DNA of 64,000 bases from Kocuria coralli (GCF_008831305.1 NZ_ML708610.1:310001-374000); one strand, 5' to 3'. Positions 19,310 through 28,568 are shown, numbered from the stretch's first letter. Numbers and translations: made by a program. The notes: generated by a model from the letters alone, not told the origin.

Positions 19310-19900
19310 TTGGACCTACAGGAGTACATCATCGCCCGCGAGACCGCTTCCCAGCTGACTGTCGACGTCAGGGACCTGGAACACCGTCCCGGGACGATGC
19401 GCACCTGGCAGGAGACAGTGCCCACCCCGAGTAAGTTCGGAAACGCACTGATCGGGGCCCCTGAGGGCTCCGACATGGGCTGCGACCTGAGACTCGAATC
19501 CGTTCACGACGGAATCCTTGTCTCGGGCGATGTGACCATTAGTCTTGAAGGCCAGTGCAGTCGCTGCCTCGACCCGATCACCGATCAGATGGTCGTTGAG
19601 GTACAGGAGCTCTTCCTGTTCGACGCCTCCTCCGAGAATCCGGAGGAGGACGACGAGGCCGACGAGATGTACGAAGTCCAGGACGACACCATCGACCTGG
19701 AACCCATGCTTCGGGACGCGGCGATCACCAAGCTGCCGTTCCAGCCGGTATGCCGGGAGGACTGCGAAGGTCTGTGCGCCCAGTGCGGCGTGCGACTGGA
19801 GGAGAACCCCGGTCACCATCACGAAGTACTCGATCCGCGCTGGAGCGCCCTGGAAGGGCTGTTCGGCGCGGACGATGACACCACGAGAGAAGAGAGATAG
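19310..19900 (+). CDS. DUF177/YceD-family protein upstream of rpmF
   Basis: About 196 residues from TTG 19310. A CTG at 19304 is also in frame and lies 6 nt after TAAGAT (19292-19297), so the start is uncertain by two codons. The family feature is the CSRCLDP segment (around residue 83) and a second Cys group [13 protein letters not shown], possibly a metal site, with an acidic stretch between. DUF177 members are linked to 23S rRNA/ribosome maturation by genetics in other species. The gene is 2 bp before rpmF, an arrangement conserved across bacteria. Confidence 0.85.
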   Translation: MDLQEYIIARETASQLTVDVRDLEHRPGTMRTWQETVPTPSKFGNALIGAPEGSDMGCDLRLESVHDGILVSGDVTISLEGQCSRCLDPITDQMVVEVQELFLFDASSENPEEDDEADEMYEVQDDTIDLEPMLRDAAITKLPFQPVCREDCEGLCAQCGVRLEENPGHHHEVLDPRWSALEGLFGADDDTTREER

Positions 19901-19902
19901 CA

Positions 19903-20106
19903 GTGGCTGTTCCCAAGAGGAAGCTCTCGCGTGCCAACACGCGCATGCGCCGTTCACAGTGGAAGGCGAAGGCTCCCAAGCTGGTCCGCTCCGTCGAGAA
20001 CGGCAAGACCGTCTACAGCTTGCCCCACCAGGCCAAGCTGGTCACCGACTCGGCCGGCACCGCCCTGTACTACGAGTACAAGGGCCGCAAGGTAGCCGAC
20101 GCCTGA
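19903..20106 (+). CDS. rpmF: 50S ribosomal protein L32
   Basis: 67 residues starting at GTG 19903. The N terminus [18 protein letters not shown] is the L32 signature. No zinc-binding cysteines are present, so this is the Cys-minus (C-) form, which does not need zinc. It follows the yceD-like gene directly and precedes rnc by 5 bp, the usual yceD-rpmF-rnc-mutM block. Confidence 0.97.
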   Translation: MAVPKRKLSRANTRMRRSQWKAKAPKLVRSVENGKTVYSLPHQAKLVTDSAGTALYYEYKGRKVADA

Positions 20107-20111
20107 GTTCG

Positions 20112-20933
20112 GTGAACGAATTCCAGGAACTTGAGAAGCGTCTCGGCGTCGACATCGATGCCGAGACGCTTCTCATTGCTTTGACCCATCGTTCCTACGC
20201 CTACGAGCACCCCGGGACCGTCCACAACGAGCGCCTGGAGTTCCTGGGGGACTCGGTACTCGGCCTGTCGGTCACGGACGAGATCTACCGCCGCTACCCG
20301 GATCGCTCCGAGGGGGACCTGGCCAAGATCCGAGCCTCCGTGGTCTCCACCCGCACCCTGGCGCAACTGGCCCGGGTGATCGACCTCGGCTCCTTCGTCC
20401 GCCTGGGCAAGGGCGAGGTCCGCACCAACGGGCAGGACAAGGCCTCGATCCTGGCGGACACCATGGAATCGCTGATCGGCGCGGTGTATCTGACCCATGG
20501 GATCGAACGGGCCCGGGGATTCGTGCTGGGCATGATCGTGCCGCTGCTCGAGGATGATTTCGTCATCCACGAAGGCCGGGACTGGAAGACCGAGATCCAG
20601 GAACTCGCCGCCATGCGCAGCCTGGGCCCGGTCAGCTATTCGGTCGTGGGCACTGGACCGGACCACAACCGCTCCTTCGTGGCCACGTGCGTCGTCGGCG
20701 GAGACGACGCCGGGACCGGTGACGGAAGCTCCAAGAAGGAAGCGGAGCGGCGTGCCGCCGCCAGCGCCTACCTGAACCTGACCGGCACCACGCTCACAGA
20801 CGGCCATGGCCGGCCCGTCGAGGACGCCGCAGTCCCGAAGCAGGGGACCTCGCGTCGCGCCCGGCGCGGTCAGGATCGTCCTGACGACGGGGGACACGGC
20901 GCCGCTTCGGGCGCCCGGACCAAGCGGGCCTGA
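20112..20933 (+). CDS. rnc: Ribonuclease III
   Basis: GTG start at 20112; 273 residues. RNase III cuts double-stranded RNA in rRNA processing and mRNA decay. The signature [14 protein letters not shown] carries the metal-binding Glu and Asp residues, and [12 protein letters not shown] supplies the second acidic set. A C-terminal dsRNA-binding domain ([10 protein letters not shown] to [16 protein letters not shown]) is present. The last ~45 residues are a basic, disordered tail beyond the usual ~226-residue length. Two bp separate it from mutM. Confidence 0.95.
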   Translation: MNEFQELEKRLGVDIDAETLLIALTHRSYAYEHPGTVHNERLEFLGDSVLGLSVTDEIYRRYPDRSEGDLAKIRASVVSTRTLAQLARVIDLGSFVRLGKGEVRTNGQDKASILADTMESLIGAVYLTHGIERARGFVLGMIVPLLEDDFVIHEGRDWKTEIQELAAMRSLGPVSYSVVGTGPDHNRSFVATCVVGGDDAGTGDGSSKKEAERRAAASAYLNLTGTTLTDGHGRPVEDAAVPKQGTSRRARRGQDRPDDGGHGAASGARTKRA

Positions 20934-20935
20934 CC

Positions 20936-21889
20936 GTGCCGGAGCTTCCCGAGGCCGAGGTGGTCCGCCGCGGACTCCAGCGCTGGGTGGCGGGGCGGAC
21001 GATCGAGTCGGTCGAGATCTACGACCCCCGGTCGGTGCGCCGCCAGATCGACGGTCCGGCGTCGTTCATCGCTGACCTGACCGGTGCCCGCATCCTGGAC
21101 GCGGTCCGCCGGGGGAAGTTCCTGTGGCTGCCCTTGGGTGCTCCTGAAGCCGAGACCTCTCCCGCCGAGATCGCGTCACCCCGGCATGCCCTGATGGCCC
21201 ACCTCGGGATGTCGGGGCAGATGCTGGTCAAGGACGCCGACCTGCCCGACGAGCGGCACCTCAGGATCCGCCTGACGCTGTCACCGGCCTGCGACCCTGA
21301 TCAGCCGGATCGTCCTCTGCCCCGTGAACTGCGGTTCGTGGACCAGCGGATCTTCGGTGGCATGTTCGTCGATTCCCTTCGTCCCACCGACGACGGCGCG
21401 CCGGGCGGGCAGTCCCTGCACGGTTACCCCCTGGTGCCGGAGCACGCCGCTCATATCGGCAGGGACCCCTTGGACCCGGCCTTCGACATCGGGAGGATCC
21501 AGCAGAGGTTCAAGGCCAGCCGCACGGGGATCAAGCGTGCGCTCCTGAACCAGGGGCTCGTCTCAGGGATCGGCAATATCTACGCCGACGAGGCCCTGTG
21601 GGAGGCCAAGTTGCACTACGAGCAGCCCACGAACACCTTGGGTCCCCGCCGGAGCCGTCGGATCCTGGAAGCCGTGCAGGCTGTCATGGGCCGTGCGCTG
21701 GAGGCGGGCGGCACGAGCTTCGACTCGCTCTACGTCAATGTCAACGGGGAGTCCGGGTACTTCACACGTTTCTTGCATTCATATGGTAGGGAAGGCAAAC
21801 CGTGCCACCGCTGCGGGGCGCTGATCGTGCGCGAGCGGTTCATGAACCGCTCGAGCTACTTCTGTCCGAAGTGTCAGCGTCGTCGTTGA
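20936..21889 (+). CDS. mutM: Formamidopyrimidine-DNA glycosylase, probably with a replaced 3' end
   Basis: 317 residues from GTG 20936. MutM/Fpg excises 8-oxoguanine and formamidopyrimidines from DNA. The N-terminal catalytic Pro2 and Glu3 (PELPEAE) and the H2TH segment [18 protein letters not shown] are intact. The C-terminal zinc finger has four Cys (CHRCG and CPKCQ pairs). From about 21735 the sequence becomes less GC-rich, and a diverged copy of the same 3' end lies at 25878-26031. The gene is therefore complete, but its last ~51 codons probably arrived with the inserted segment. Upstream it is coupled to rnc. Confidence 0.95.
   Translation: MPELPEAEVVRRGLQRWVAGRTIESVEIYDPRSVRRQIDGPASFIADLTGARILDAVRRGKFLWLPLGAPEAETSPAEIASPRHALMAHLGMSGQMLVKDADLPDERHLRIRLTLSPACDPDQPDRPLPRELRFVDQRIFGGMFVDSLRPTDDGAPGGQSLHGYPLVPEHAAHIGRDPLDPAFDIGRIQQRFKASRTGIKRALLNQGLVSGIGNIYADEALWEAKLHYEQPTNTLGPRRSRRILEAVQAVMGRALEAGGTSFDSLYVNVNGESGYFTRFLHSYGREGKPCHRCGALIVRERFMNRSSYFCPKCQRRR
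21735..21889 (+). repeat. mutM 3'-end repeat, left copy (within intact mutM)
   Basis: 155-nt segment paired with 25878-26031. Shared exact blocks include TCAATGTCA at the start and GTTCATGAACCGCTCG at 21838-21853. The two copies encode the same zinc-finger pattern but differ at many bases, so they are diverged homologues and not a fresh duplication. Confidence 0.7.
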
Positions 21890-21975
21890 GGACTCCGTCT
21901 GGAGCTTCCTCGTCACTGCCACGCTGTCACACGACACCAGTCACTCTGAGTGTCGGCCAAGGCGGAGGTATATAC

Positions 21976-24900
21976 CTACGCGATTCGGAACTTCCACCGC
22001 CCTTTGGGTTGCCTGCCAGGCTGAGGGACGATCATGCCCGCACCTTTCAAGTGTTTCAGAACAGTCTCCAGCGACGGTGTGTCACTAACCTCGAACTTCT
22101 GCCCCGCAGCCCCTGCGAATCCGACGAAGTCACCGGACATGCTCCCTAGGATCTGCATCGCCGCACTTGCGGCGATCTGACCAGCCTGCTCCTTCAGCTG
22201 CCACACAACATCTTCATGGTTACGGACAGCCGGGGCGATGAGCATGAGTGCGCCCGTTGACAACGAGACATGCAACGTCCGTGCGGCCGAGGCTGCCGCG
22301 ATCAGGAATGACTGGTCCTCGGTGGGAGCGAACTCGACCAATCGCTCAAGAAGCGCACGCCTCGTTGCCTCCGGGAAGTTGTTGCCGCGCACGACCTCCT
22401 CGGCGTGGCCTTGGATCAAGGCTGGAGTGATGAACGTCGCGGCATTGGTGGACACTCGCAGAGCGGGGCCGATGGACGGCCAGCCTGCACCCGAGAAGTG
22501 AGCGAAGGCTTCTGCGGTGTCGTCGATCATGCCTTCCCGCAACAGCTTTGCCAGTAGCTCATCAGGGCTCGCCTCGATCTCGCTAAGGTCGAATCCGGGG
22601 CCGTCAGGCGCTCCCAGCATCTGCTTGGCCAGTAGCACACGCTGCCGCGGTTCGAGCACAGCTTGTGCGTTCAGCAGCAGAGTGACCAAGGGCTCAAGCT
22701 GGTCCTCGGTGACGTCCTCCACGTTGATGATGTCGACGACCGCCCCCTCATCGTCTGTGAACAGCGCAGCGAGCGCATCGTCCAGGCCGATCTCGGTCGC
22801 GTAGGCCTCAAGATTCGTGACGTTCGGTACGACGCACAGCCGATCGACCACTGTCGCCCACGCAGTCTGCTCCACCACGGTAATGTCAGGCAACGCTGCG
22901 CTTTCGGCACTGGCATCCAAGAATGCGTCCATCTGCTCGGCCGTCCACTCTTCATGCTGCGCGTTGACGACCTCAGCGAGAACCTCGGGAGACGCGCAGC
23001 TACCGGTCGTTTGCTCATCACTCTCGACCAGCGAAAGGTAGCCTTCAACGTGCTCGGTGCAGTGCTCCCAGATCACTGTCTTGGCCAAAAGGTTGTCCGC
23101 AGAGATCGGTGTTTCGTCTGGCAACGTGGCGGCGGCCCGAAGGTTGCTGGCGTCAAGCGTGTACCGCTTCGCGTCGACCACCAGATTCTGGAGCTCCGGC
23201 GAGAGCGCACGAAGGTTAGGGACGCTGGGCAGCGAAGCTGTGAGGAAGGCGAAGAGAGTCTGCATGGGTACACCACGTTGAACCTCGCAGAACACCGGGA
23301 TCTCCGTGTACAGGCGAGCGATGAGTGCTCGTGCGTCGTCATCGAGCTCGAAGGCCTCGAAACTGGGTACGCTTCGCAAGGCGGCGTTGAGCAGACTCAC
23401 ATTCGTTTCGTCGCCGTTGATCGCGCCTTCGGAGGCAATGAAGCTGAATAGTCCTGGCCATGGCTTGGCAGCCAACCGCGAGACCAGTTCTTCACCATGA
23501 CTTGTCGGCGTGTTGAGATAAGTCGAGAGGAACTGGTGGCCGTCCGTGTTGTGCGGTCGCGCTAGGAAGTCGATGAGATGGATCGATGTCGAGACATCGA
23601 TGGTCATGAGGTGATTGACGATGTCGATGTTGAGAGCACTCCGCGTGCCAAGGAAATCGGCGGGTGCCTGCGCCAGGACGTTCCCGACCGCTCCGGGAGT
23701 CGTGAATTCGAACTGCATGTCCATCTCATTGGGCCACACGCTGTTACGGAAGAACTTTGCAACATCCACACCTAAGAACTCACCGTAGAACACAGTCGCG
23801 TACTCAGCGTAAAACCGATCGATGTGACCCTGCTTGATGAGGTCGAGAGCGAGCTGCGACGGGAGTTTGTTCTCGGCCAGTGCGGCAAAACTCTTGCCGT
23901 CGAGCGTGTGCCTGTCATCGTCCAGGAGGGGCTTGAAGTCAATTCCGCGCAATACCGAGATCTCGGTATCGATTTCAGAAACCCGCTTGTCGTCGACCTG
24001 TGTCGGAGTATCGACCCACCCTTCGAACGTTTCAATTTCGGGAAACACGCTAGCGAGGTACGCCCGGTCCAGAGCAGACCTGATGGCGTACCTGCTCTCG
24101 GAGGCAAGTTGCACCTCAGCCGTCTTCGCTTGCGCGATGGCCTGCCAGAATGGCGGGTCATTGATTGCCTTGACGTCGAGCGAAGCGCTGTCGGCTGTTG
24201 CGGATACGAGGGTCATGTGCGCTGACTGAAGAACAACAGTAAGCCTCTCACTCAGTGTCGCGGCCAAGTCTTGCTGTCGCTGCCGCCGGGCCGCACCACT
24301 GACAAGGCTTGCTCGTTCCTGCTGCAGGGTGGTGATCGCTGTGTCTACGAGATCTCGACGTGCCTGATCCAGCCAATCAAGAGCGCTACCTCGATGGGGG
24401 AGAGCTTCAAAGTCGGTGAGGTGGAAGTTTTTGTAGACGACGATGGCAAACAGGCGATTGGCCGTCAGCCCAGGAGCACGCCTCCTCTTCGTCCCAGCAA
24501 CCCACAACAACCGCTCGGCGTATACGACGAACTCATTGCCGATGTTGAGCATCAAGCGCATGTCGGTTGTATGGCGCGCAACGATGTCGATGAGACCTCG
24601 ATCGATTTTCGCGCCCTCTCCCTCGGGAAGCCTGAGCTTTCCGAGTTCCGTCACGAAGTGGTCGCGTGCGTTGCTGTGCGACAGGAACGGCACCACGGGG
24701 ATGACAATCTCGAAGAACTTAGTCCGGTTCGCTCGCTCCACTGCTTCGGCCACGGCGTCCTTGGTTTCCGGATTATTTTGGTCCACAGCGGCACCGGAGG
24801 TTGAAGCGCCATCCTGTTCAGCCTTCTTGTTCTCGGTCTCGTCCTTTTCCTGCTGCTCGTCACCGAGCTTTTCGAACAGGCTGTCCTTGATTGCGTATAC

Positions 24901-25743
24901 GAACCTGAGTGGCCGGCCTGGGCGGTTCCTCCAGTGGGCAGAGGAGTTGACTAGAGTGTTCAGCTCGAGTAGCGAGTCGAAGATCCTAGGGTCATCGAAC
25001 CGATCAAGGTCCTCGAAGACGAGGATGTCCGGCTCAGTGGCTTCAAAGAAAGTGATCAGCTCGTCGAGGTATTTGTCGAAGAACGAGTCGCTCGTACCCT
25101 CCAACGCGATCGACGCACCTCCTGCCGACACTTGAGCCACTACGCGATTGCCGATGTACCAACGTATAGCCCACAGGATTCCCAGTACGAGAAAGAACAA
25201 CGAAGCCATTGGTAGCCAAGAGTTGTCAGTTCCGAGGGAATCCTTGATAGGTCGCAATCCGAACAACCAAAGTAGGCCGACGAGAACCACAGCAACGACG
25301 AGTGCATCGAGACCCGCTCGCCACCATCTCAACTGCGGCGTTCTCGCGAACTCCGAACTACGGACCTCGCCGGGCTTCGCCCGGTATACCAGCTGCTTGA
25401 CGAGCTCCTTCTGAATCCGGTTCGTCAGGTCTTCGCCCTTGTCAGGCCCGAGCGTGTTTATGCTGATGCGCAGGACCTTCCTGGAGGAAGCTTTCTTGCG
25501 CTTCTTCTTGATCGTCTTCGCCGTCTGCTCAGAACTGTCGTTCCCGGGGTCCCCGGTCTCAGAGCACTCCTGATCCCTAGTGAACTTGTCGAGGATGCTC
25601 GACTTGCCGGCCCCGTAACGACCTGTGAGCGCGATGTTCTTGTTCCGCGGATCAGAGACGGCTGCGTTCAACCGGGACACGTAGGTGTGGTGGTGATCCT
25701 CGTCGTACTCCGGGGCAAGCGATCGCAGTTCGATGTCCGTCAC
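21976..25743 (-). CDS. YobI-type membrane P-loop NTPase
   Basis: Start chosen at GTG 25743 (1,255 residues). The longer frame to 25887 would run into the mutM remnant, and conserved-looking sequence begins at VTDIELRSLAPEYDE. Walker A is GRYGAGKS (residues 41-48). Two hydrophobic segments follow at about 145-163 and 179-197, then Walker B ILVFEDLDRFDD at about 240-251. This order (P-loop, paired membrane helices, Walker B) is that of YobI-ATPase/KAP-like membrane NTPases. The remaining ~1,000 residues are a helical region that I do not recognise. Such proteins often lie in variable or defence loci; an anti-phage role is inference only. GC is clearly lower than in neighbours. Confidence 0.75.
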   Translation of the reverse strand: MTDIELRSLAPEYDEDHHHTYVSRLNAAVSDPRNKNIALTGRYGAGKSSILDKFTRDQECSETGDPGNDSSEQTAKTIKKKRKKASSRKVLRISINTLGPDKGEDLTNRIQKELVKQLVYRAKPGEVRSSEFARTPQLRWWRAGLDALVVAVVLVGLLWLFGLRPIKDSLGTDNSWLPMASLFFLVLGILWAIRWYIGNRVVAQVSAGGASIALEGTSDSFFDKYLDELITFFEATEPDILVFEDLDRFDDPRIFDSLLELNTLVNSSAHWRNRPGRPLRFVYAIKDSLFEKLGDEQQEKDETENKKAEQDGASTSGAAVDQNNPETKDAVAEAVERANRTKFFEIVIPVVPFLSHSNARDHFVTELGKLRLPEGEGAKIDRGLIDIVARHTTDMRLMLNIGNEFVVYAERLLWVAGTKRRRAPGLTANRLFAIVVYKNFHLTDFEALPHRGSALDWLDQARRDLVDTAITTLQQERASLVSGAARRQRQQDLAATLSERLTVVLQSAHMTLVSATADSASLDVKAINDPPFWQAIAQAKTAEVQLASESRYAIRSALDRAYLASVFPEIETFEGWVDTPTQVDDKRVSEIDTEISVLRGIDFKPLLDDDRHTLDGKSFAALAENKLPSQLALDLIKQGHIDRFYAEYATVFYGEFLGVDVAKFFRNSVWPNEMDMQFEFTTPGAVGNVLAQAPADFLGTRSALNIDIVNHLMTIDVSTSIHLIDFLARPHNTDGHQFLSTYLNTPTSHGEELVSRLAAKPWPGLFSFIASEGAINGDETNVSLLNAALRSVPSFEAFELDDDARALIARLYTEIPVFCEVQRGVPMQTLFAFLTASLPSVPNLRALSPELQNLVVDAKRYTLDASNLRAAATLPDETPISADNLLAKTVIWEHCTEHVEGYLSLVESDEQTTGSCASPEVLAEVVNAQHEEWTAEQMDAFLDASAESAALPDITVVEQTAWATVVDRLCVVPNVTNLEAYATEIGLDDALAALFTDDEGAVVDIINVEDVTEDQLEPLVTLLLNAQAVLEPRQRVLLAKQMLGAPDGPGFDLSEIEASPDELLAKLLREGMIDDTAEAFAHFSGAGWPSIGPALRVSTNAATFITPALIQGHAEEVVRGNNFPEATRRALLERLVEFAPTEDQSFLIAAASAARTLHVSLSTGALMLIAPAVRNHEDVVWQLKEQAGQIAASAAMQILGSMSGDFVGFAGAAGQKFEVSDTPSLETVLKHLKGAGMIVPQPGRQPKGRWKFRIA

Positions 25744-25873
25744 TCTGTCTCGACTTTCCGCTCCGAGGTATTGCTCTATGTGGGGTGCGCCATTGCCTCG
25801 CCATCGTATCCACTGCTTCCGACAAGCTGTTAGCTCAACGGTCGCCGTGCGTAGAAGTAGCGCAGCACCATAG

Positions 25874-26031
25874 GTATTCAATGTCACAGGGATAGAGGGC
25901 TACTTCAGCAGGAGCCTTCATGTGTACGGGCGGGCGGGGAGCCGTGCGATCGTTGCGGTACGCCGACCCGGCGTGAGGTGTTCATGAACCGCTCGTCGCA
26001 TTTCTGCCCAATTTGCCAGCGGAAGCGGTGA
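25874..26031 (+). pseudogene. mutM: Remnant of mutM 3' end (displaced original C terminus)
   Basis: Reading GTA at 25874 gives VFNVTGIEGYFSRSLHVYGR, matching the mutM segment before its zinc finger. After YGRAG one base is missing and the next frame continues EPCDRCGTPTRRE and FMNRSSHFCPICQRKR to TGA at 26029-26031. All four zinc Cys are encoded, but there is no start codon and the frame is broken. The copy is 154 nt against 155 in mutM. It is most simply the old host 3' end, pushed away by the insertion and now decaying. Confidence 0.8.
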
Positions 26032-26054
26032 GCATGGGCTTCCGCTCGCAGTGG

Positions 26055-26693
26055 TTAGGAAGTGCCTTCGGGCTCGTTCGAAGAAGCCTCGGCGGAGAGA
26101 GAAATGAAACCTCCCCAGGCGGCGAGGACCACGGCAACCAGGGAATTCCACCAAGTCGATGTGAGCCAGGGGAATGACCCTGAGAGAAATACGATCGCCG
26201 CAATGATGCCGAGGATTCGTCCCATGGTGCCGAGACGTGTTTCCCAGCTGAGGGTTACAGCGGCAACGGTGAATCCCAGGAATGCCAGATGCAATGCACC
26301 GAACGTCGAACTGAGAACAAGAGCCAGAGATTCGGTCGACAGCTCTAGTTCGAATACCGGGTAGACCAGGCGGCCGACCGCGAGCAGCACCACGACGAGG
26401 GAGATGAGCGCGAGCGCGAGTGCCGTCATCCCGATGGTGGTTCTGACAGATCTGGTTGCCCCGGGTGAACCGAAGACTCCCCACGCCCCGGCCCACCAGC
26501 AGATCACGGCGAAGAAGAGCAGTTCATCGCTCCACATCAGCAGAGCGGAACCGCGTTCGACCCAGTCCGCGAGCGCTGCGGGGTCCGACGGCGCGTCGGG
26601 AAGGAGAGACAGCAAGAGCAGCGATATGCCGGTGAGGATCGATCCCGCCAGCATCAGGCCGCGGAACGCTCGTGGGGCAGCCATGGAGGTCAT
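26055..26693 (-). CDS. Small multi-pass membrane protein, unknown function
   Basis: 212 residues with about six hydrophobic segments, the first at residues 12-30 (LMLAGSILTGISLLLLSLL). A second in-frame ATG at 26684 may be the true start. I do not recognise the family. It lies 21 bp beyond the downstream end of the response-regulator gene and in the same direction, so it may be the last gene of that operon and could be a membrane partner of the two-component system. The C terminus is polar. It is at the edge of the mutM remnant. Confidence 0.65.
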   Translation of the reverse strand: MTSMAAPRAFRGLMLAGSILTGISLLLLSLLPDAPSDPAALADWVERGSALLMWSDELLFFAVICWWAGAWGVFGSPGATRSVRTTIGMTALALALISLVVVLLAVGRLVYPVFELELSTESLALVLSSTFGALHLAFLGFTVAAVTLSWETRLGTMGRILGIIAAIVFLSGSFPWLTSTWWNSLVAVVLAAWGGFISLSAEASSNEPEGTS

Positions 26694-26714
26694 GGTATCG
26701 ACAGGTGAGCCGGA

Positions 26715-27341
26715 TCAGAGGCGGATGAGCCCCTGCTTGATCGCCGTGGCGATGGCCGCCTGTCCATTCTCGGCGCGGAGCTTGATGAAGGCGTGGTGGA
26801 GGTGGGTCTTGACCGTCGCCTCGCTCACGAGGAGCCTTCGGGCGAGGTCGCGGTTCGAGAGCCCCGATGCGGCGAGTTCGAGCACCTCCAGCTCGCGGCT
26901 CGTGAGAGCGTCGTCAGGCCGCTGCATCCGATCCAGGAGCCTGGCGGCGATCGGCCCGGCGAGTGCCGCGGAACCCGTGGCCGCCGACCTGATCGCGCTG
27001 AATAGCGCGGCCGGACGACTGTCCTTCAGGAGGTAGCCGACTGCACCGGCTTCGACCATCCGCACGATATCCGCATCGGAGTCGAACGCGGTGAAGGCGA
27101 CGACGCGCGTCCCGGGGCTGGCGCGCAAGAGCAGGCGCGTGGTGGTGGGGCCATCACTGCGGTTCGGGCCGAGATCCAGGTCGACGAGAGCGACATCGAT
27201 CCGATTCTCCGTCACGACCGTGATCGCCTCCTCCGGATCATCCGTGTCGGCGATGACGACGAAGTCGGGCTGGGTCTCGAGCAGGGCACGGGTGCCGTGC
27301 CGGAGGACGGGATGATCGTCCAACAGCAGGATGTGAATCAT
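26715..27341 (-). CDS. NarL/FixJ-family response regulator (SenR-like)
   Basis: 208 residues. Receiver domain with the acidic pocket LLDDH (Asp8, Asp9), phosphoacceptor Asp54 in ALVDLDLG, Thr in AFTAFD and Lys in LLKDS. The C-terminal LuxR-type helix-turn-helix is LTSRELEVLELAASGLSNRDLARRLLVSEATVKTH. The start overlaps the upstream kinase stop by 4 nt (ATGA), so the pair is one transcription unit. The likely DNA target is the 18-bp palindrome at 28551 in front of the kinase gene (inferred). Confidence 0.9.
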   Translation of the reverse strand: MIHILLLDDHPVLRHGTRALLETQPDFVVIADTDDPEEAITVVTENRIDVALVDLDLGPNRSDGPTTTRLLLRASPGTRVVAFTAFDSDADIVRMVEAGAVGYLLKDSRPAALFSAIRSAATGSAALAGPIAARLLDRMQRPDDALTSRELEVLELAASGLSNRDLARRLLVSEATVKTHLHHAFIKLRAENGQAAIATAIKQGLIRL

Positions 27342-28516
27342 CGATCCTCGCCATCCTTGAACGGGATCGGCACGATGCCCGCGACGACGGTTCCGCGGCC
27401 CGGGGTCGACTCGACGGTGAACGTCCCGCCGAGGCTCTCCATACGCCAGGCCATGGCACGCAGACCGTACCCGCCGGTGTCTTCCTGGACCGCATCGGGC
27501 TCGAAGCCGATCCCGTCGTCGGCGATGTCGACGCCGACCGACCGCCCGAAGAAGGTGACCGTGACCCGGATCGAGGAAGCGCGCGCGTGTTTGCCAGCAT
27601 TGATGAGCGCCTCCTGCACGACTCGCAGCAGTGCATGGGCGACCTCCGCATCGACCGCGACCTCGGTTCCCACCGTGGTCTGCTTCGCCTCGTGGTCGCG
27701 GGCCAGCGCGGCGATATCCGAGGTGAGCGAGGACGAACCCTGCGGTCGGGTGAGACCGTGCACGAGCTGTCTGGTCTCGATCAACGACTCCCTGAGCACC
27801 TCGCGGGCCTCGGCGACCGTCTCCGGGGTTCCCGTCTCGCGCTCATCCTCGGACTGGAGCAGGATCAGGGCGCTCGCGGTGCGCTGCACGACGGTATCGT
27901 GCAGCTCGCTCGCGAAGCGATTCCGTTCGGCGAGGGCTCCGGCTTCGCGCTCGGAGCGGGCGAGCTGCTCCTGGGTTCTGAGCAGCTCGGCATTCAAGCG
28001 CCCGCGATTCTCGAGAGCCTGCTCCAGCGCGTCGACGGCGAAGGAGAGCGTGAGCCCACCGAAGAAGGGCCCGAGCACCAGGCCCAGGTCCTCGCCGTTC
28101 GACATGAGAAAGAGTCCGACGCTCACCGCGAGGACCACCATCGCGCTGCCGATCAGGGCCGCGCGGCGACGGAGCACCCGGCGCAGTGCGAAGAAGAGCG
28201 GAAACGCGCACCACGCGAAGGATGGAGCCAGCACCGCGAGGGGGAGCCATAGGACGGCAGCGAGGATGATCCCGAGCTGCTGCCGGCGGAGCACGAACCG
28301 GCTGATGACGGCGAGCGCGTAGCACGCGCCGGATCCGGAAGCCAAGGCGAGCACAGCGACGCCGACCCCGTTGAACGGGTGGTAGGCGAAGTAGCGCAGC
28401 GCGCAGACGACCAGCAGGACCGCGAAACCGATATCGACCGACAGATGCATCGCAATGAGCGGCCGATCCGGAGTCGCGGAGGCGGCGGTGCGCGGTCGGG
28501 AGCGGAGATCGGTCAT
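27338..28516 (-). CDS. Sensor histidine kinase, HisKA_3 type (SenS-like)
   Basis: The start ATG at 28516 (392 residues, MTDLRSRPRT) is chosen over an upstream ATG at 28747, which would run through the palindrome and promoter region. About five hydrophobic segments occupy residues 25-160. The dimerisation/phosphoacceptor motif FASELHDTVVQRTASAL (His206) and a C-terminal ATPase domain (NAGKHA, DDGIGF, GYGLRAM) follow. This is the NarL-coupled kinase family. The topology and the neighbouring HbpS-like lipoprotein match SenS of Streptomyces, a sensor of heme/redox stress; this parallel is inferred from context. Confidence 0.85.
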   Translation of the reverse strand: MTDLRSRPRTAASATPDRPLIAMHLSVDIGFAVLLVVCALRYFAYHPFNGVGVAVLALASGSGACYALAVISRFVLRRQQLGIILAAVLWLPLAVLAPSFAWCAFPLFFALRRVLRRRAALIGSAMVVLAVSVGLFLMSNGEDLGLVLGPFFGGLTLSFAVDALEQALENRGRLNAELLRTQEQLARSEREAGALAERNRFASELHDTVVQRTASALILLQSEDERETGTPETVAEAREVLRESLIETRQLVHGLTRPQGSSSLTSDIAALARDHEAKQTTVGTEVAVDAEVAHALLRVVQEALINAGKHARASSIRVTVTFFGRSVGVDIADDGIGFEPDAVQEDTGGYGLRAMAWRMESLGGTFTVESTPGRGTVVAGIVPIPFKDGEDR

Positions 28517-28550
28517 CGGTACCAGTATCGGGCAACGGGGTGCCGGGCGC

Positions 28551-28568
28551 CTCAATCGATCGATTGAG
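28551..28568. promoter_or_regulatory. Perfect 18-bp palindrome between divergent kinase and lipoprotein genes
   Basis: CTCAATCGATCGATTGAG is fully self-complementary. It lies 34 bp upstream of the kinase start and 133 bp upstream of the lipoprotein start in the 185-bp divergent gap. Its position suits an operator, probably for the adjacent LuxR-type regulator, controlling one or both transcripts. Confidence 0.55.

Larger units (their letters stand above)
21735..25877. mobile_element. Putative mutM-targeting insertion with one cargo gene
   Basis: The segment is bounded by the two copies of the mutM 3' end; TCAATGTCA begins both (21735 and 25878). Between them lies one long minus-strand gene with GC well below the flanks. 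An element that integrates in the 3' end of mutM while restoring the reading frame would leave exactly this layout. No integrase, transposase or replication gene is seen, so it is either a remnant, a non-autonomous cassette, or the product of homologous replacement. Boundaries are inferred from the repeats. Confidence 0.55.

Noticed and set aside
22238-25135. Several plus-strand frames within the YobI-type gene
   Set aside because: No motifs and no ribosome sites; the minus strand holds an intact P-loop and Walker B.
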